A DNA stretch of 64,000 bases from NCBI GenBank assembly GCA_010909165.1, contig MU008214.1:186001-250000 (forward strand), written 5' to 3'. The position numbers were made by a program, and so were the translations under genes. The notes beneath the pieces were generated by a model. That model worked only from the letters and a program-made list of their open reading frames with translations. It was not told the DNA's origin and did not search any database. This document shows positions 12,351 to 22,994 of this stretch, in pieces. Position 1 is the first letter of the stretch. Each line of letters opens with the position of its first letter. This DNA comes from Anthoceros angustus (Eukaryota > Streptophyta > Anthocerotopsida > Anthocerotales > Anthocerotaceae).

Positions 12351-13039
12351 GCTTGCGTTTCGTTTGCAAACACGGCGCGCGGCTGGTGTCTCCTTGAAGA
12401 AGACTGAGACGGACATAGTTCTGGAGGATTTCCGTAAACCGTGTTGCAACAAAGTATGTATTCAACGACTTTCGAGGAAGGTTTCCAGGAAGAGAGGCAA
12501 AGGTTCCTTAGGTTGGGAAGGTCTGAGCAGGAGACATTCCTAGAGACCCTTGTAAGACCTGACCATGGTTCGAATGGCAAAGACTGTACTTTCCTGAAGG
12601 CACCGGTTCCAATCAAGTGTTGCCTGAAATCCTTCAGAAGGGTGTATTGCATAGGGTCGGAAAGGTACGAGGAGGTGAAGGGCAGAGTACTGTTGAATTC
12701 ACCATGGGATTGTAGCAAGCCAAGCCCGGGTGAAATCCTCTCATGCATTGGGCGCTATTGCATGGATGGATGCAACATTTCTGCAATTGGCAGAGCGGCT
12801 GCCTAATGTTGAAGTCTACAATCTTCCTGACACTTTCACCAAACTAGAAGTGTGGACACAATACAAATGTGGCCTGGAGCAAAAAGGGCTGCAGTATATT
12901 TCGTATGCATACTTTCTGAGACTATGGGAGCAGAACTTCAAGCGCGTGAAGATACCCAAATCCAATCGGTTTTCAACATGTTCTCTTTGCGCCGGTCTAA
13001 AGTTCAACATTCGAAGCACTGGATCGCGGACAGATCAAG

Positions 13040-14012
13040 GTAAGCTCATCGCTCCACACCGTTTTTTCGGCATGGTATAAAGAGGGTGAAAGGTTAGACG
13101 TGACAGCGATGTGGGCCATCTGATATCTAACAGTGGAGCGTTGTGATGGTGGAGGTTGAACCTTGGTCAGAGGTACAACCGGTTCGGCCCCTGCAGAAGA
13201 AGGCGGCGGTTTGGCGAGCGCCATCGGGTGGGGAGAGGGAGGAGGCGCCCGGCATGCAGGCGCCCTCGGGGTCGTGGGAGGGAGAGGAGGCGCATGCATG
13301 CGCCTCATGGGTGGAGGGGTGTGCAGAGGGAGGCGGCGGCATGCGGGACCTAAACCCTAAAGGAGCTAGGGAGGCGCATGCCACAGCCCTCATTGAGGCG
13401 GAGGGGGGGCGCCCGGCATGCGGTGCCCTCGGGGGTTGTGGGAGGGAGAGAGGGAGGGCGCGGCATGCGCGCCTCATGGGTGGAGGGGTGCAGAGGGAGG
13501 AGAGGAGGCGGCGGCATGGGGACCTAAACCCTAAAGGAGCTAGGGAGGCGCATGCCGGCCCTCATTGAGGCGGAGGGAGGAGGCGCCCGGCATGCGCGCC
13601 TCATGTGTTGTGGGAGGGAGAGGAGGCGCATGCCGCCCTCATGGGTGGAGGGGTGTGCAATGGGGAGGAGGCGGCAACATGCGGGACCTAAACCCTAAAG
13701 GAGCTAGGGAGGCGGCATGCCGCCCTCATGGTGGAGGGGATTTAAGGACGCTGGGTCTGCCTGGGCCATACAACGGGTGGAACCCTAGGTTCGCCGTTGG
13801 GGGCATGACCCTTCCGAGGGTTGCCATCATGCTAGTGCCCCTTTGCCCCTACGGTTGACGATCGTCTAGACTCCAGCCTGATAGTAGAGTCGACCCCTTC
13901 GTCCATTGCATCGGAAATGAGGCGTTTGGGGGGAGGCTCGTTGGTTGGTCCTGGTTGCGATGACGTTATATTTCATGGATGGACACTGACATGATATTTG
14001 GTTGAAGGGCAG
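13040..14012 (+). other. Probable intron of the DUF7869-like gene
   Basis: The coding path stops at CAAG followed by GTAAGC (donor at 13040) and resumes after GGGCAG (acceptor ending 14012). Joining the two sides gives TDQ-DIYRDALNK in one continuous frame. The 973-base intron is largely GC-rich tandem repeat (13230-13745). Confidence 0.5.
13230..13745. repeat. GC-rich tandem repeat with GGCATGC and CCTAAACCCTAAAGG words
   Basis: Three degenerate units of about 170-200 bases each contain GGAGGCGCCCGGCATGC-type palindromic cores, a TCATGGGTGGAGGGGTG segment and GGGACCTAAACCCTAAAGGA then GCTAGGGAGG (copies near 13345, 13520 and 13685). The CCCTAAA word equals one plant telomere repeat but is single in each unit, so the block is not telomeric. 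The frames through it have no coding character. Confidence 0.75.
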
Positions 14013-15972
14013 ATATATATCGGGACGCGTTGAACAAACATCGCATAAAGCTTATGGAGGAGCGGAAGAAGTTGACAAAACATCGAACGAAAGGATACAC
14101 CGAGCCTCAGAAGTACATGTTGTTATGTATCGATGGCATGGATCAGAAAAAAACATCCTTACCGCATATACTTAGATGGCCTAAGGAGCTAAAGGAAGAA
14201 GTGGTATCCATGTGGTGGGGTGTATGATCCACAATCACATTCAAGTCCGTATGATCCACTACGCAAATTTGGAATGATGCTAATTTAACCATATGCATTA
14301 TCCAAGATGTGATACATACATATGTTGGCTTACTTCCCAAGGTTCTATATTTGCAACTGGACAACACATGTCGGAGAACAAGAATCAAGCTGCTTTGCTT
14401 ATCTCGAATATGCTCGTGGAGGGGACTTTGAAAAAGTGAAGGTGGGCTTTCTTCTTGTAGGTCACACACATGACCAGTGGACCAAATGTTCTCGTGTTTT
14501 TCCAAACATTTGAAGCACAAAGAGGCAAAACTCTTCCGTCATGCGGATATATTGAGCAAGGCTTTCACGCCAAACCCAGTGAAGGTCCCGACCGAGGTTC
14601 AGACTTCCGTTCTTTCGTCGGCCTTTGAAAGCGAGGGAAAGGAAAGCGCACGGAAGTTTAAAGCTGCGTTCGCAAGCTAAACAATCTATCATACCAACAC
14701 CGGTTCAAAATCACGCGGGAGGAAAAGTCGGGGGTAAAGTAACTGCTATTCGAGTAAATGATTCGACCTCACCGTTATGGGAAAGAAGATGGGCTGGAGT
14801 TCTTGTCTTTTATTCCAAATGAGATTGGACCTACAACCCCGCTAGCTCTGGTGCCAAGGACAAGAAAGGCGTTGATGGAAGCCTCACCACGGAAGGAGTA
14901 GACCACTTAAGAAAGGGTTTGCAAAAGCGTCAACATATCTAACATGGTGAGGAGGAGTGGTGGAGTGACTGGGAGGATCAAGAGGAGATCGCAACTATTG
15001 TGGACAATAACATCGGCCTTTATGCGAAAAGGCAGTGGAAGTGGTATGACAGATCGCAGATGCACTTGTACCACCTGTGCAGGTTCCGGAGGAGGCTATA
15101 TTGGACGAAGCCTTACTGCGAGACGTGCCTCAACGGGACATGTACTTGGGTGCTTACCAGAGTGTGGAAAGACGGGAACAAGAGGTCGAGCGGATGAATG
15201 GTGACATCATGGAGATAAAAAAAGGTATGTTTATTGTCACCCCTTGTGAGGGGACACTCACAACAGGGCATTCTGGGTTGCAAAGGTCTTGAGTGTGCAC
15301 ATGACCGCCGATGACCCCTACTTCCTGGTGCACTGGTGGCGAACCGAGCACCAGATGCATACGAGGGCAAGTATGTCGGGGAATACTTTGTTAGGACCCA
15401 GGAGGACAGAGAACTACCTCCTACCAACAAAGGTGCAAAAGCATGGAAGCCTCCCAACATTCAGAAGTTGTTTGTCCATAAGACAGTCATTGTGTACTAT
15501 GGGTTCAATCTCACTTCTAGGAAACATCTGTACGTGGCGGATAAAAAAGCTATCAAAGAGAAGTTAAGTGCCCTCCGTCCCCATCTTCAACCCTGCACTC
15601 CCTCAGCGGTGGACAGCGAGGATGATGGGGATGACGCAGTTCTTGGACATGGAGAACCCGACGGTCTCGAGTCAGGTGAGGAGTGAATAACCGAATGGCT
15701 TCGAAATATATTCCAGTCATGGTCCGCTCCTAAGAACTTATGGCGCAACCCTTTTTTAACACCCTTTGCGATGGCATGCCGCATTCTTTCAGGACCACAT
15801 TTTGTGCGTCCATTCCTAGTGGCCCCTTCCATTGTCACCGGCTGCCATGGCTCGCTCGCTTAGTGGAATTCGTTTAATGGTAGCGCCACCCCAATGATTC
15901 CGTGAAACTTGGCAGCCCTTTCCAGCCAAGATGCCAAATTGTGGTTTTGTTGGGGTTCACAGGAACATGGTA

Positions 15973-16650
15973 CACTACAAGAGATTTCTCCGCTCACGGC
16001 GGATATTAAAAGGCCATGTTGGACATGTTTGGTGCACAGGGAATGGCTAAGGGCCTTTGCCGCAAGGTGTGCGCATTATCAAAGGTATGGGCTCGAAGGG
16101 TGTGCGCATTATCAAAGGTATGTTTATTGTCACACCCTTCTACCATAGATGAACAGCACATTTTCCATACCTTCCCACCCTAGATGTGAACCAGATGCAA
16201 AAGTGGCTTGCATTCCCCTGCAGTATAAGACAATATATTGTAAACACTGTCGGCGGGTTTCCAGATCCCAGCACAAAGGGAGTGTGAAGTCGGTGCTAAA
16301 TCATTGCAAACCCCTCGGGAATGTCCCCACCTGACCCTTTTTGGCGCTGGTGCTCCTGGTAAATTTGAAGTAGAATGTGATTTTGACCATAATTTTGAAC
16401 ACATTATCCGGGACTACATACAGGAACAGCGATTTAGTGACCATCCACAACCTGGTTCAGCGTATATTCATGCATAAAGCCGCTTGATGTATATTCCGCC
16501 GGTTCAAATATTATGGTGTTAAGTGCATCTTTTATCAAAGGTATGGGCTCAGAAAGGGTGTGCGCATTATCAAAGTAGGGCAGATATGCTGTTGCAGGAA
16601 GGTTGTACATCGGACAAGGGGGTGCTGTCTCGACCGAAGGGGGTTACTAT
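15973..16650. repeat. CACTA-like end and short repeats of GTGCGCATTATCAAAGGTATG
   Basis: CACTACAAGAGATTTCTCC at 15973 resembles the terminal sequence of CACTA-type DNA transposons, but the partner end was not found. A word TGTGCGCATTATCAAAGGTA occurs near 16068 and 16098, again (with small changes) near 16521 and 16559. A segment at about 16450-16515 (AAAGCCGCTTGATGTATATT) is nearly repeated at 22925-22995. No gene is supported between 15690 and 17300. Confidence 0.4.
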
Positions 16651-16675
16651 ATTGCCCCCTTTCAAAAATTATCAT

Positions 16676-17195
16676 GTTAGATGTTATGCTTTGATAGAAG
16701 GGCTAATTGATGATATGGTTTGATAGATGTTATGGTTTGATAGAAGGCTAATTGGGCATAGTTTAATATATGTTATGATTTGATAGAAAGGCTAATTGGT
16801 GATGTGGTTTGATAGAAGGGCTAATTGGGCATAGTTTAATAAATGTTATGATTTGATAGAAGGGCTAATTGGTGATATGGTTTGATAGATGTTATGGTTT
16901 GATAGAAGGGCTAATTGGGCATAGTTTGATAGATGTTATGATTTGATAGAGGGGCTAATTGGTGATATGGTTTGATAGATGTTATGGTTTGATAGAAGGG
17001 CTAATTGGTGATATGGTTTGATAGAAGGGCCCATCTGCCTATCTGCTATCAATCCGAATGATATGGTTTGATAGAAGGGCCCATGTGCCCATCTGCTATC
17101 AATCCAGATGATATCAAACTTATCAGTCCAGATGATATAGTTTGATAGATGTTATGGTTTGATAGAAGGGCTAATTGGGCATGGTCTATGGTTCG
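16676..17195. repeat. AT-rich minisatellite, GATATGGTTTGATAGA family
   Basis: More than ten degenerate units built from TGATATGGTTTGATAGATG, TTATGGTTTGATAGAAGGGC and TAATTGGGCATAGTTTAAT are arranged in higher-order groups of about 60-100 bases. Near 17030-17130 a variant unit adds CCCATCTGCCTATCTGC. No coding capacity. Confidence 0.8.
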
Positions 17196-17649
17196 ACTAA
17201 CATGCCCTTATTCTGGCCAGCATAGTTAAGAATTTATAGTTTTAAACCCAAAATCATGGCAAATATCATTCAATTGTTGATCGTGAGTTTGAAATTACTC
17301 ATAACGTTATATTAATGGTTGCAAATTATAAAGGAATCAAAATGGTGAAGAGAGCTATGGCTCACTCAAGTTTCTTCCATTTTGTCGAGCTCATTGAAGG
17401 CCGCGACCATTGTATTGCGGAGGTCATAACTCCTGGGCATGTGTTTCAATCTTGGACACCATCTTTGCGATCGACCAAGGCTGTACATTGTGATTTGATA
17501 TGTGAAAGATGTCATATTTTTACTCTTTGAAACATACATTCAAATTAAACGATAGAGGAATGGGTTACTTGTTTCATAAAGGCAATGATTCAAACCTGTG
17601 AAAGCCGAAACCCGGGCAGGCATGAACATCCTCGTACACCAAAGTGGCA

Positions 17650-18559
17650 AAGGAATGATGCATAGGCTACGATCACAGCTGCCAAGAGGGTTTCACATGA
17701 GCCTAATAGTATTGACAAACGTAAGGATAAGCAGATGATGGATACTGTTTTGCAGAGCCTTGTTGAGAAAACCACTAGTGATGAGTTGAGGATGATTGTG
17801 ATGCATGGTGTCGAGGAGGCACACACTGTTAGGGAGTCCATGCGGAAGTGGAGCAGGAAAGGGGGCTTGGTCTCATTTGTGTGGGACAAGACGAACATGA
17901 ATAATGACAAGGATGGATTTGAAACCGTGGAGTATGTTACAATGGGTTGGGGAGTAAAAAAGGCGTGCACAAGGGATAGGGTTGCAATGATGCCAAATGT
18001 CATGCATGGGACTTTTAACAATGGGAGGTCTGTCATCACCCATGAGACTGTTGTGAAGAAACCGGTGTACATATCACATGACAAGGTGATGGTATGCCCA
18101 TAGCAGAGGCCTCTGGGGCTAATGATGAAACTTATCAAAACCTTCTCCAAAGAGGGAGATTGGGTTTTGGATGCTTGGTCTGGTAGTGGGACAACTTTAT
18201 TGGCAGCCTTACTGTGCGGACGAAATTGTATTGCTATCGAGGCTGACTTGAGGTGTGTAGAATACGTTCCACAACGGATCCATGGGTACGAGGGTCTGCC
18301 AAATGCTGACAAAGAATTGACCTTCGAGGCCCACTGCAGAGGACTTGCACAATTTTGGGCAAAGGAGGTATGTATCAGCGAGAAGGACTCTTTGAAAGCA
18401 CAGGTGGTTTTTTTGAGTGCTCGTCGGATGAAGACCAAAACTAGAGCGTTCTTAGCAGAGGGCCAACAAATCCTTGATAATGTATGGCAGCCTTCCCCAC
18501 CTCTTGATGACGACGACACTGGCGTGAATGAAGACGCGAGGGCTTTGGGTGAGAACTAA
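17650..18559 (+). pseudogene. DNA N4/N6-methyltransferase-like gene, copy 1
   Basis: From 17735 the frame reads MMDTVLQSLVEKTTSDELRM and, further on, VSFVWDKTNMNN, MGWGVKKACTRDRVAMMPN and HDKVMVCP. It is cut by an in-frame TAG at 18101-18103, then QRPLGLMMKLIKTFSKEGDW, VLDAWSGSGTTLLAALL and NCIAIEADLRCVEYVPQRI follow to 18559. The xPLGLMMKLI...VLDAWSGSGTT order is that of beta-class N4-cytosine/N6-adenine methyltransferases (PF01555 type), in which the AdoMet-binding motif lies near the C-terminus. The catalytic DPPY-type motif expected upstream is missing here; the corresponding bases (about 17675-17690) have lost the frame. In copy 2 (62961-63900) the TAG position reads TAC, so the stop is probably a nonsense change. 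A target base cannot be assigned. Confidence 0.65.
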
Positions 18560-20383
18560 GTATGTCGTGGTCAAAAATAAGGAAGGCGCTATCCACTATC
18601 GCCTCGCAGGACGAGTGTCTCTTTCCATCCATGGTGGATGATATTCATATCTTAAGACTAGGGACAAGGTCGGAAGGCGTTGAACTCTTCTCCTCATAGC
18701 TATCCCGCCTGGGTTTGAGGGTCAAGATCCTGAAGTGCAAGGTTTGGTCCCCGTCGAGCATCACTCCCTCTCTTCAATATCCTAGGGGAACATTGTTTCA
18801 GCAGGACTTCACCTCTTGGGGTCTCGGTGGGAATCCGGACTTTGTCTGTGGTTTTGTCCATCTTGCTGGGAGGCTTTGCCCACATCGACCTCTTCACTAG
18901 GGACCTCATGTGGCATTTGGCATCCTTTCTTCTTGCTTGGCTAAGATACCTCACCGTAATGGTTGCTCCCTCCCAGATTTCTATCAAGCTTGGGGAAGTT
19001 CGTGATAAAATAGCTTACTATTAGGGCACTCTTCACTAGGGCACCTAGGACTTAATAATTAATTTAGTCCTTAGGGCTCTAGGTAGTTTCTTTAGTAGTT
19101 ATTTAATTGGTTAGTTGTTACAACAACCTTGCCTACATAAAGGCATGTACTTTCTATTATGAATGTAATGCAACACATATTGCTTGAGCTTGTGTATGAT
19201 TCTCATCATGGTATCGAGCACACTTGCTCTTTGTTTGCTTGTGCATCCTCATGCATCTAAGTAGCTTATCTAGGAGACACTTTCTAATCTAGCATTTGCC
19301 TAGATGGATTGTGTTTATCCTAGAATTGCTATCTTTGCATGCATTCTTTTATGCTAACATTTCTCTTCTAACAATGCTTTTATGCACTAATTCTTTGTCC
19401 TTCCTCCATGGATTTGTGTTCCTTAGAAGGAGAAGGCATAGAGTTAAGAAGAGAAGTAGTCTGCAAGACAACAAGAACAAATTAGGAGCCCAACACATAG
19501 AAGCAATAGAAGACAACAAGCTATAGAGGGAGAGATAGAAACCTCCTCTTGTATAGCAAACTTCATTGCATCTATTTAATTTCTAAACCGGATCAAGGGA
19601 AGTTTATCAAGCTAGCTAGACGTGATTTGCTAGAAGTTTTTAGTCCAATTCACGTCAAGGCATTAGAATTAGCTCTCCAACATATCCCAAATTTGAATGT
19701 GGTATTAGTACTCCTTTATCTTCTAGTCTGCAAGACAAAATAGCATAGAAACTCTTAGATTTCAAGAAATTGATAGTCAATTAGCAACTCTTAGAATCCA
19801 ATCCTTTGATCTTAAGGAGAATTATCTGAATTAAGGACAAAATTGTCTATTCTCTCTAAGGTTGATAATGCGCAGAGATTTGAGAGCATGCTATCATCAT
19901 CCGAATCGATTATGATGCAAGAGAAGAGTTTCGCGTGCAATAGAGAAGATGAGAGTATCTGCGAGGCCTAGTCCTCTAAATCACCTACAATGGCTGGAGT
20001 GATCAATGATGAAGAACAAACTGCTCCTAATTCCCCATTGGGTAATGATAATGCTAACACTTCATTGCATTATCATTATGGTGACGATTTCAAAGAGAAA
20101 GATAGATTCAATGGAAGGATTATGACATCCGGTCATTGAGAATGCGAGGAGCTTTGCGGCAAAGAGACCTTTGGGGCATCGTCGATGGATCAATTCCAAG
20201 GCCACACGCCCGATTTGAACGTGAACTTCAACCTTCCGGGACGCCAGGACGAGAAGGCACAAGATTTATTGGTCGGTGGACTTTCTCAACATATGGTGAG
20301 ACATGTCGCACGCAAAGACCTCCAAGGATATGTGGACTCACCTTGCTCAATTATATTCATCTCGAGATGTAATGAGTATTGTT
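18487..20383. repeat. Tandem duplication, unit A (1.9 kb)
   Basis: Starts at GCAGCCTTCCCCACC inside the 3' end of methyltransferase-like copy 1 and ends where GAGTATTGTTGCAG meets the same word. Unit A holds the last 24 codons of the methyltransferase frame, about 440 bases of non-coding sequence, a Copia-like LTR and the 5' half of a Copia gag region. Unit B follows directly. Confidence 0.85.
19003..19208 (+). mobile_element. Copia-like LTR, unit A copy
   Basis: TG at 19003 to CA at 19208 encloses about 206 bases with CTACATAAAGGCATGTA-type promoter sequence. It is followed immediately by TGGTATCGAGC, one base short of the initiator-Met primer-binding site TGGTATCAGAGC. A purine-rich AGCTTGGGGAAG lies just upstream, like a polypurine tract. 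No second LTR was found to the right, so the element is incomplete. Confidence 0.55.
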
Positions 20384-20400
20384 GCAGCCTTCCCCACCTC
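19740..20400 (+). pseudogene. Copia gag remnant, unit A
   Basis: Across three frames the order is: a coiled-coil-like leader, then FKEKDRFNGRDYDIWSLRMR, GALRQRDLWGIVDGSIP, and after a frame change SKDMWTHLAQLYSSR. This is the N-terminal gag of Copia elements (DUF4219/UBN2 region; W-x-L-R-M and LW.IV.G words). It is cut at 20383 by the tandem-duplication junction, and frameshifts prevent a continuous product. Confidence 0.55.
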
Positions 20401-22317
20401 TTGATGGCCGACCTTGGCGTGAATGAAGACGCGAGGGCTTTGGGTGAGAACTAAGTATGTCGTGGTCAAAAATAAGGAAGGCGCTATCACTGTCCCTCGC
20501 CATGATACCAGTGTCTCTTTCCATCCATGGTGGATGATATTCATATCTTAAGACTAGGGGACAAGGTCGGGAAGGCGTTCGAACTCTTCTCCTCATAGCT
20601 ATCCCGCCTGGGTTTGAGGGTCAAGATCCTGAAGTGCAAGGTTTGGTCCCCGTCGAGCATCACTCCCTCTCTTCAATATCCTAGGGGGAACATTGTTTCC
20701 GCGCAGGGACTTCACCTCTTGGGGGTCTCGGTGGGAATCCCGGACTTTGTTCAGGGTTTTGTCCATGCTGCTTTGGGGGAGGCTTTGCCCACATCGGCGA
20801 CCTCTTTCAGCTAGGGGACCCTCATGTGGCATTTGGCATCCTTTCTTCTTGCTTCGCGCGTTGGCTAAGATACCTCACCAGAATGGTTGCTCCCTCCCCA
20901 GTATTTCTATCAAGCTTGGGGAAGTTCGTGATAAAATAGCTTACTATTAGGGCACTCTTCACTAAGGCACCTAGGACTTAATAATTAATTTAGTCCTTAG
21001 GGCTCTAGGTAGTTTCTTTTAGTAGTTATTTAATTGGTTAGTTGTTACAACTACCTTGCCTACATAAAGGCATGTACTTTCTATTATGAATGTAATGCAA
21101 CACATATTGCTTGAGCTTGTGTATGATTCTCATCATGGTATCGAGCACACTTGCTCTTTGTTTGCTTGCATCCTCATGCATCTAAGTAGCTTATCTAGGA
21201 GACACTTTCTAATCTAGCATTTGCCTAGATGGATTGTGTTTATCCTAGAATTGCTATCTTTGCATGCATTCTTTTATGCTAACATTTCTCTTCTAACAAT
21301 GCTTTTATGCACTAATTCTTTGTCCTTCCTCCATGGATTTGTGTTCCTTAGAAGGAGAAGGCATAGAGTTAAGAAGAGAAGTAGTCTGCAAGACAACAAG
21401 AACAAATTAGGAGCCCAACACATAGAAGCAATAGAAGACAACAAGCTATAGAGGGAGATAGAAGAAACCTCCTCTTGTATAGCAAACTTCATTGCATCTA
21501 TTTAATTTCTAAACCGGATCAAGGGAAGTTTATCAAGCTAGCTAGGCGTGATTTGCTAGAAGTTTTTAGTCCAATTCACGTCAAGGCATTAGAATTAGCT
21601 CTCCAACATATCCCAAATTTGAATCTGGTATTAGTACTCCTTTATCTTCTAGTGCAAGACAAAATAGTATAGAAACTCTTAGATTTCAAGAAATTGATCA
21701 TCAATTAGCAACTCTTAGAATCCAATCCTTTGATCTTAAGGGAGCATTATCTGAATTAAGGACAAAATTGTCTATTCTCTCTAAGATTGATAATGCGCAG
21801 AGATTCGAGAGTATGCTATCATCATCCGAATCAGATTATGATGCAAGAGAAGAGTTTCGCGCGTGCAATAGAGAAGATCAGAGGTCATGCGAGGCCTAGT
21901 CCTCTAAATCACCTACAATGGCTGGAGTGATCAATGATGAAGAACAAAGCTGTTCCTAATTCCCCATTGGGTAATGATAATGCTAACACTTCATTGCATT
22001 ATCATTATGGTGACGATTTCAAAGAGAAAGATAGATTCAATGGAAGGGATTATGACATCGGTCATTGAGAATGCGAGGAGCTTTGCGGCAAAGAGACCTT
22101 TGGGGCATCGTCGATGGATCAATTCCAAGGCCACACGCCCGATTTGAGCGTGAACTTCAACCTTCACGGGACGCCGAGGCGAGAAGGCACAAGATTTATT
22201 GGTCGGTGGACTTTCTCAACATATGGTGAGACATGTCGCACGCAAAGACCTCCAAGGATATGTGGACTCACCTTGCTCAATTATATTCATCTCGAGATGT
22301 AATGAGTATTGTTGCAG
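20384..22317. repeat. Tandem duplication, unit B (1.9 kb)
   Basis: Near-identical to unit A over its whole length, with small clustered insertions and deletions. The right end continues uninterrupted into gag sequence beyond 22317, so unit B retains the original gag continuation, while unit A is the copy in which gag is abruptly joined to the methyltransferase tail. GCAG is shared at the junction. Confidence 0.85.
20939..21135 (+). mobile_element. Copia-like LTR, unit B copy
   Basis: Duplicate of the LTR at 19003-19208, bounded by TG and CA and followed by the same TGGTATCGAGC primer-site variant. It arose with the 1.9-kb tandem duplication rather than by a second transposition, because the flanking sequence on both sides is also duplicated. 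Confidence 0.55.
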
Positions 22318-22509
22318 CTTCACGTAACTTCTGCAACCTCTCAATGAAGGAGTCCAACACCATCGAACATCATGTTAATGCTTTTCGATTGGCACGATCT
22401 CATTTGGAATCTTCAATTGGCGTACCTATCTCATGGAGGCTTACGTCATTCTCTTATTTTCTTTGCCACCTTCTTACAGGGCCTTCATTACAACTCAAAA
22501 TGCAGTGAT
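21660..22509 (+). pseudogene. Copia gag remnant, unit B
   Basis: Same gag as in unit A but longer. The frame 22233-22508 gives SKDMWTHLAQLYSSRDVMSI, then ASRNFCNLSMKESNTIEHHV, NAFRLARSHLESSIGVPI, typical of the Copia gag UBN2 domain. It ends at TGA 22506-22508, one base before an inserted LTR at 22510. No protease, integrase or reverse transcriptase of this element follows. Confidence 0.6.
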
Positions 22510-22691
22510 TGTTAAATATATCTTGCAATTAGCTAGAACACCTAGGCTAGAGAGCAAGACTCAAAACGAATGTTTTATAAATGAATAAAGATGTCCTTAT
22601 ATACAAAATTGTAAGTGTCTTCTGAGTTAGATAAACTAACCTGTGATTAATCTATCTTGAGTAAATTAGTGTTGGGTTTAATCCCCCAACA
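22510..22691 (-). mobile_element. Copia-type LTR with adjoining polypurine tract, minus orientation
   Basis: On the minus strand the 182-base segment starts TGTTGGGGGATTAAACCC and ends ATTTAACA, with perfect TGTT/AACA ends and a TATATAAGG promoter-like box. Immediately upstream in the same orientation is TTTAGTGGGAG (plus-strand 22692-22702), a polypurine tract, so this is a 3' LTR. It sits directly behind the Copia gag remnant, suggesting nested insertion. The rest of the element and the second LTR were not seen. Confidence 0.5.
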
Positions 22692-22994
22692 CTCCCACTA
22701 AACCCAAACGAGGTTTACACACTTTACTCCGCACAGGCAACAATCATTTAGAAGCATTACGCCCGCCTACCAATTGAGTGACAAAGTACATCACATGGAG
22801 CTCCTGACCGCGTTCCTCTTATGTTGCGCATATGGGCCGCTAAAAGATATAAACTTCTCTACGCCACCCTAATTGTGTGCCTTCTTCTGAAGGGCATGCT
22901 CAAATATGGCATTTCAATGCCCATCAAAAACCCCATTCCGCGTACATTCACGTCAAAAGCCGCTTAATGTATATTCAGCCGCTTCAAATATTAT

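Larger units (their letters stand above)
12360..15690 (+). pseudogene. DUF7869-like mobile-element gene, multi-exon and frameshifted
   Basis: Pieces in order are: CC-x5-C motif at about 12440; RQRFLRLGRSEQETFLETL; LAERLPNVEVYNLPDT; a WEQNFKRVKIPKSNRFSTC segment with Cys-x2-Cys, ending at a GTAAGC donor (13040). After a 973-base intron the frame resumes at 14013 with IYRDALNKHRIKLMEE, then LLCIDGMDQKKTSLP. After frameshifts it continues with YLQLDNTCR and VKVGFLLVGHTHDQ. C-terminal pieces run 14944-15690 (GFWVAKV; PNIQKLFVHKTVIVYYGFNL). IDGMDQ.KT, LQLDNT..ENKN and VGHTHEDIDQ are the hallmark order of proteins annotated DUF7869, which I know as abundant element-borne proteins in plants and animals. 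Several frame changes mean this copy is not functional as read. Confidence 0.6.

Noticed and set aside
13127-13568. Open frames of 65-141 codons in the GC-rich block
   Set aside because: They follow the tandem repeat and lie in a probable intron.
13345-13700. CCCTAAA words as an interstitial telomere array
   Set aside because: Only one or two heptamers occur per repeat unit; there is no run of consecutive telomere repeats.
17590-18519. Long minus-strand open frame of 309 codons
   Set aside because: It is antisense to the methyltransferase-like frame, whose motifs and homologous second copy show that the plus strand was the coding one.
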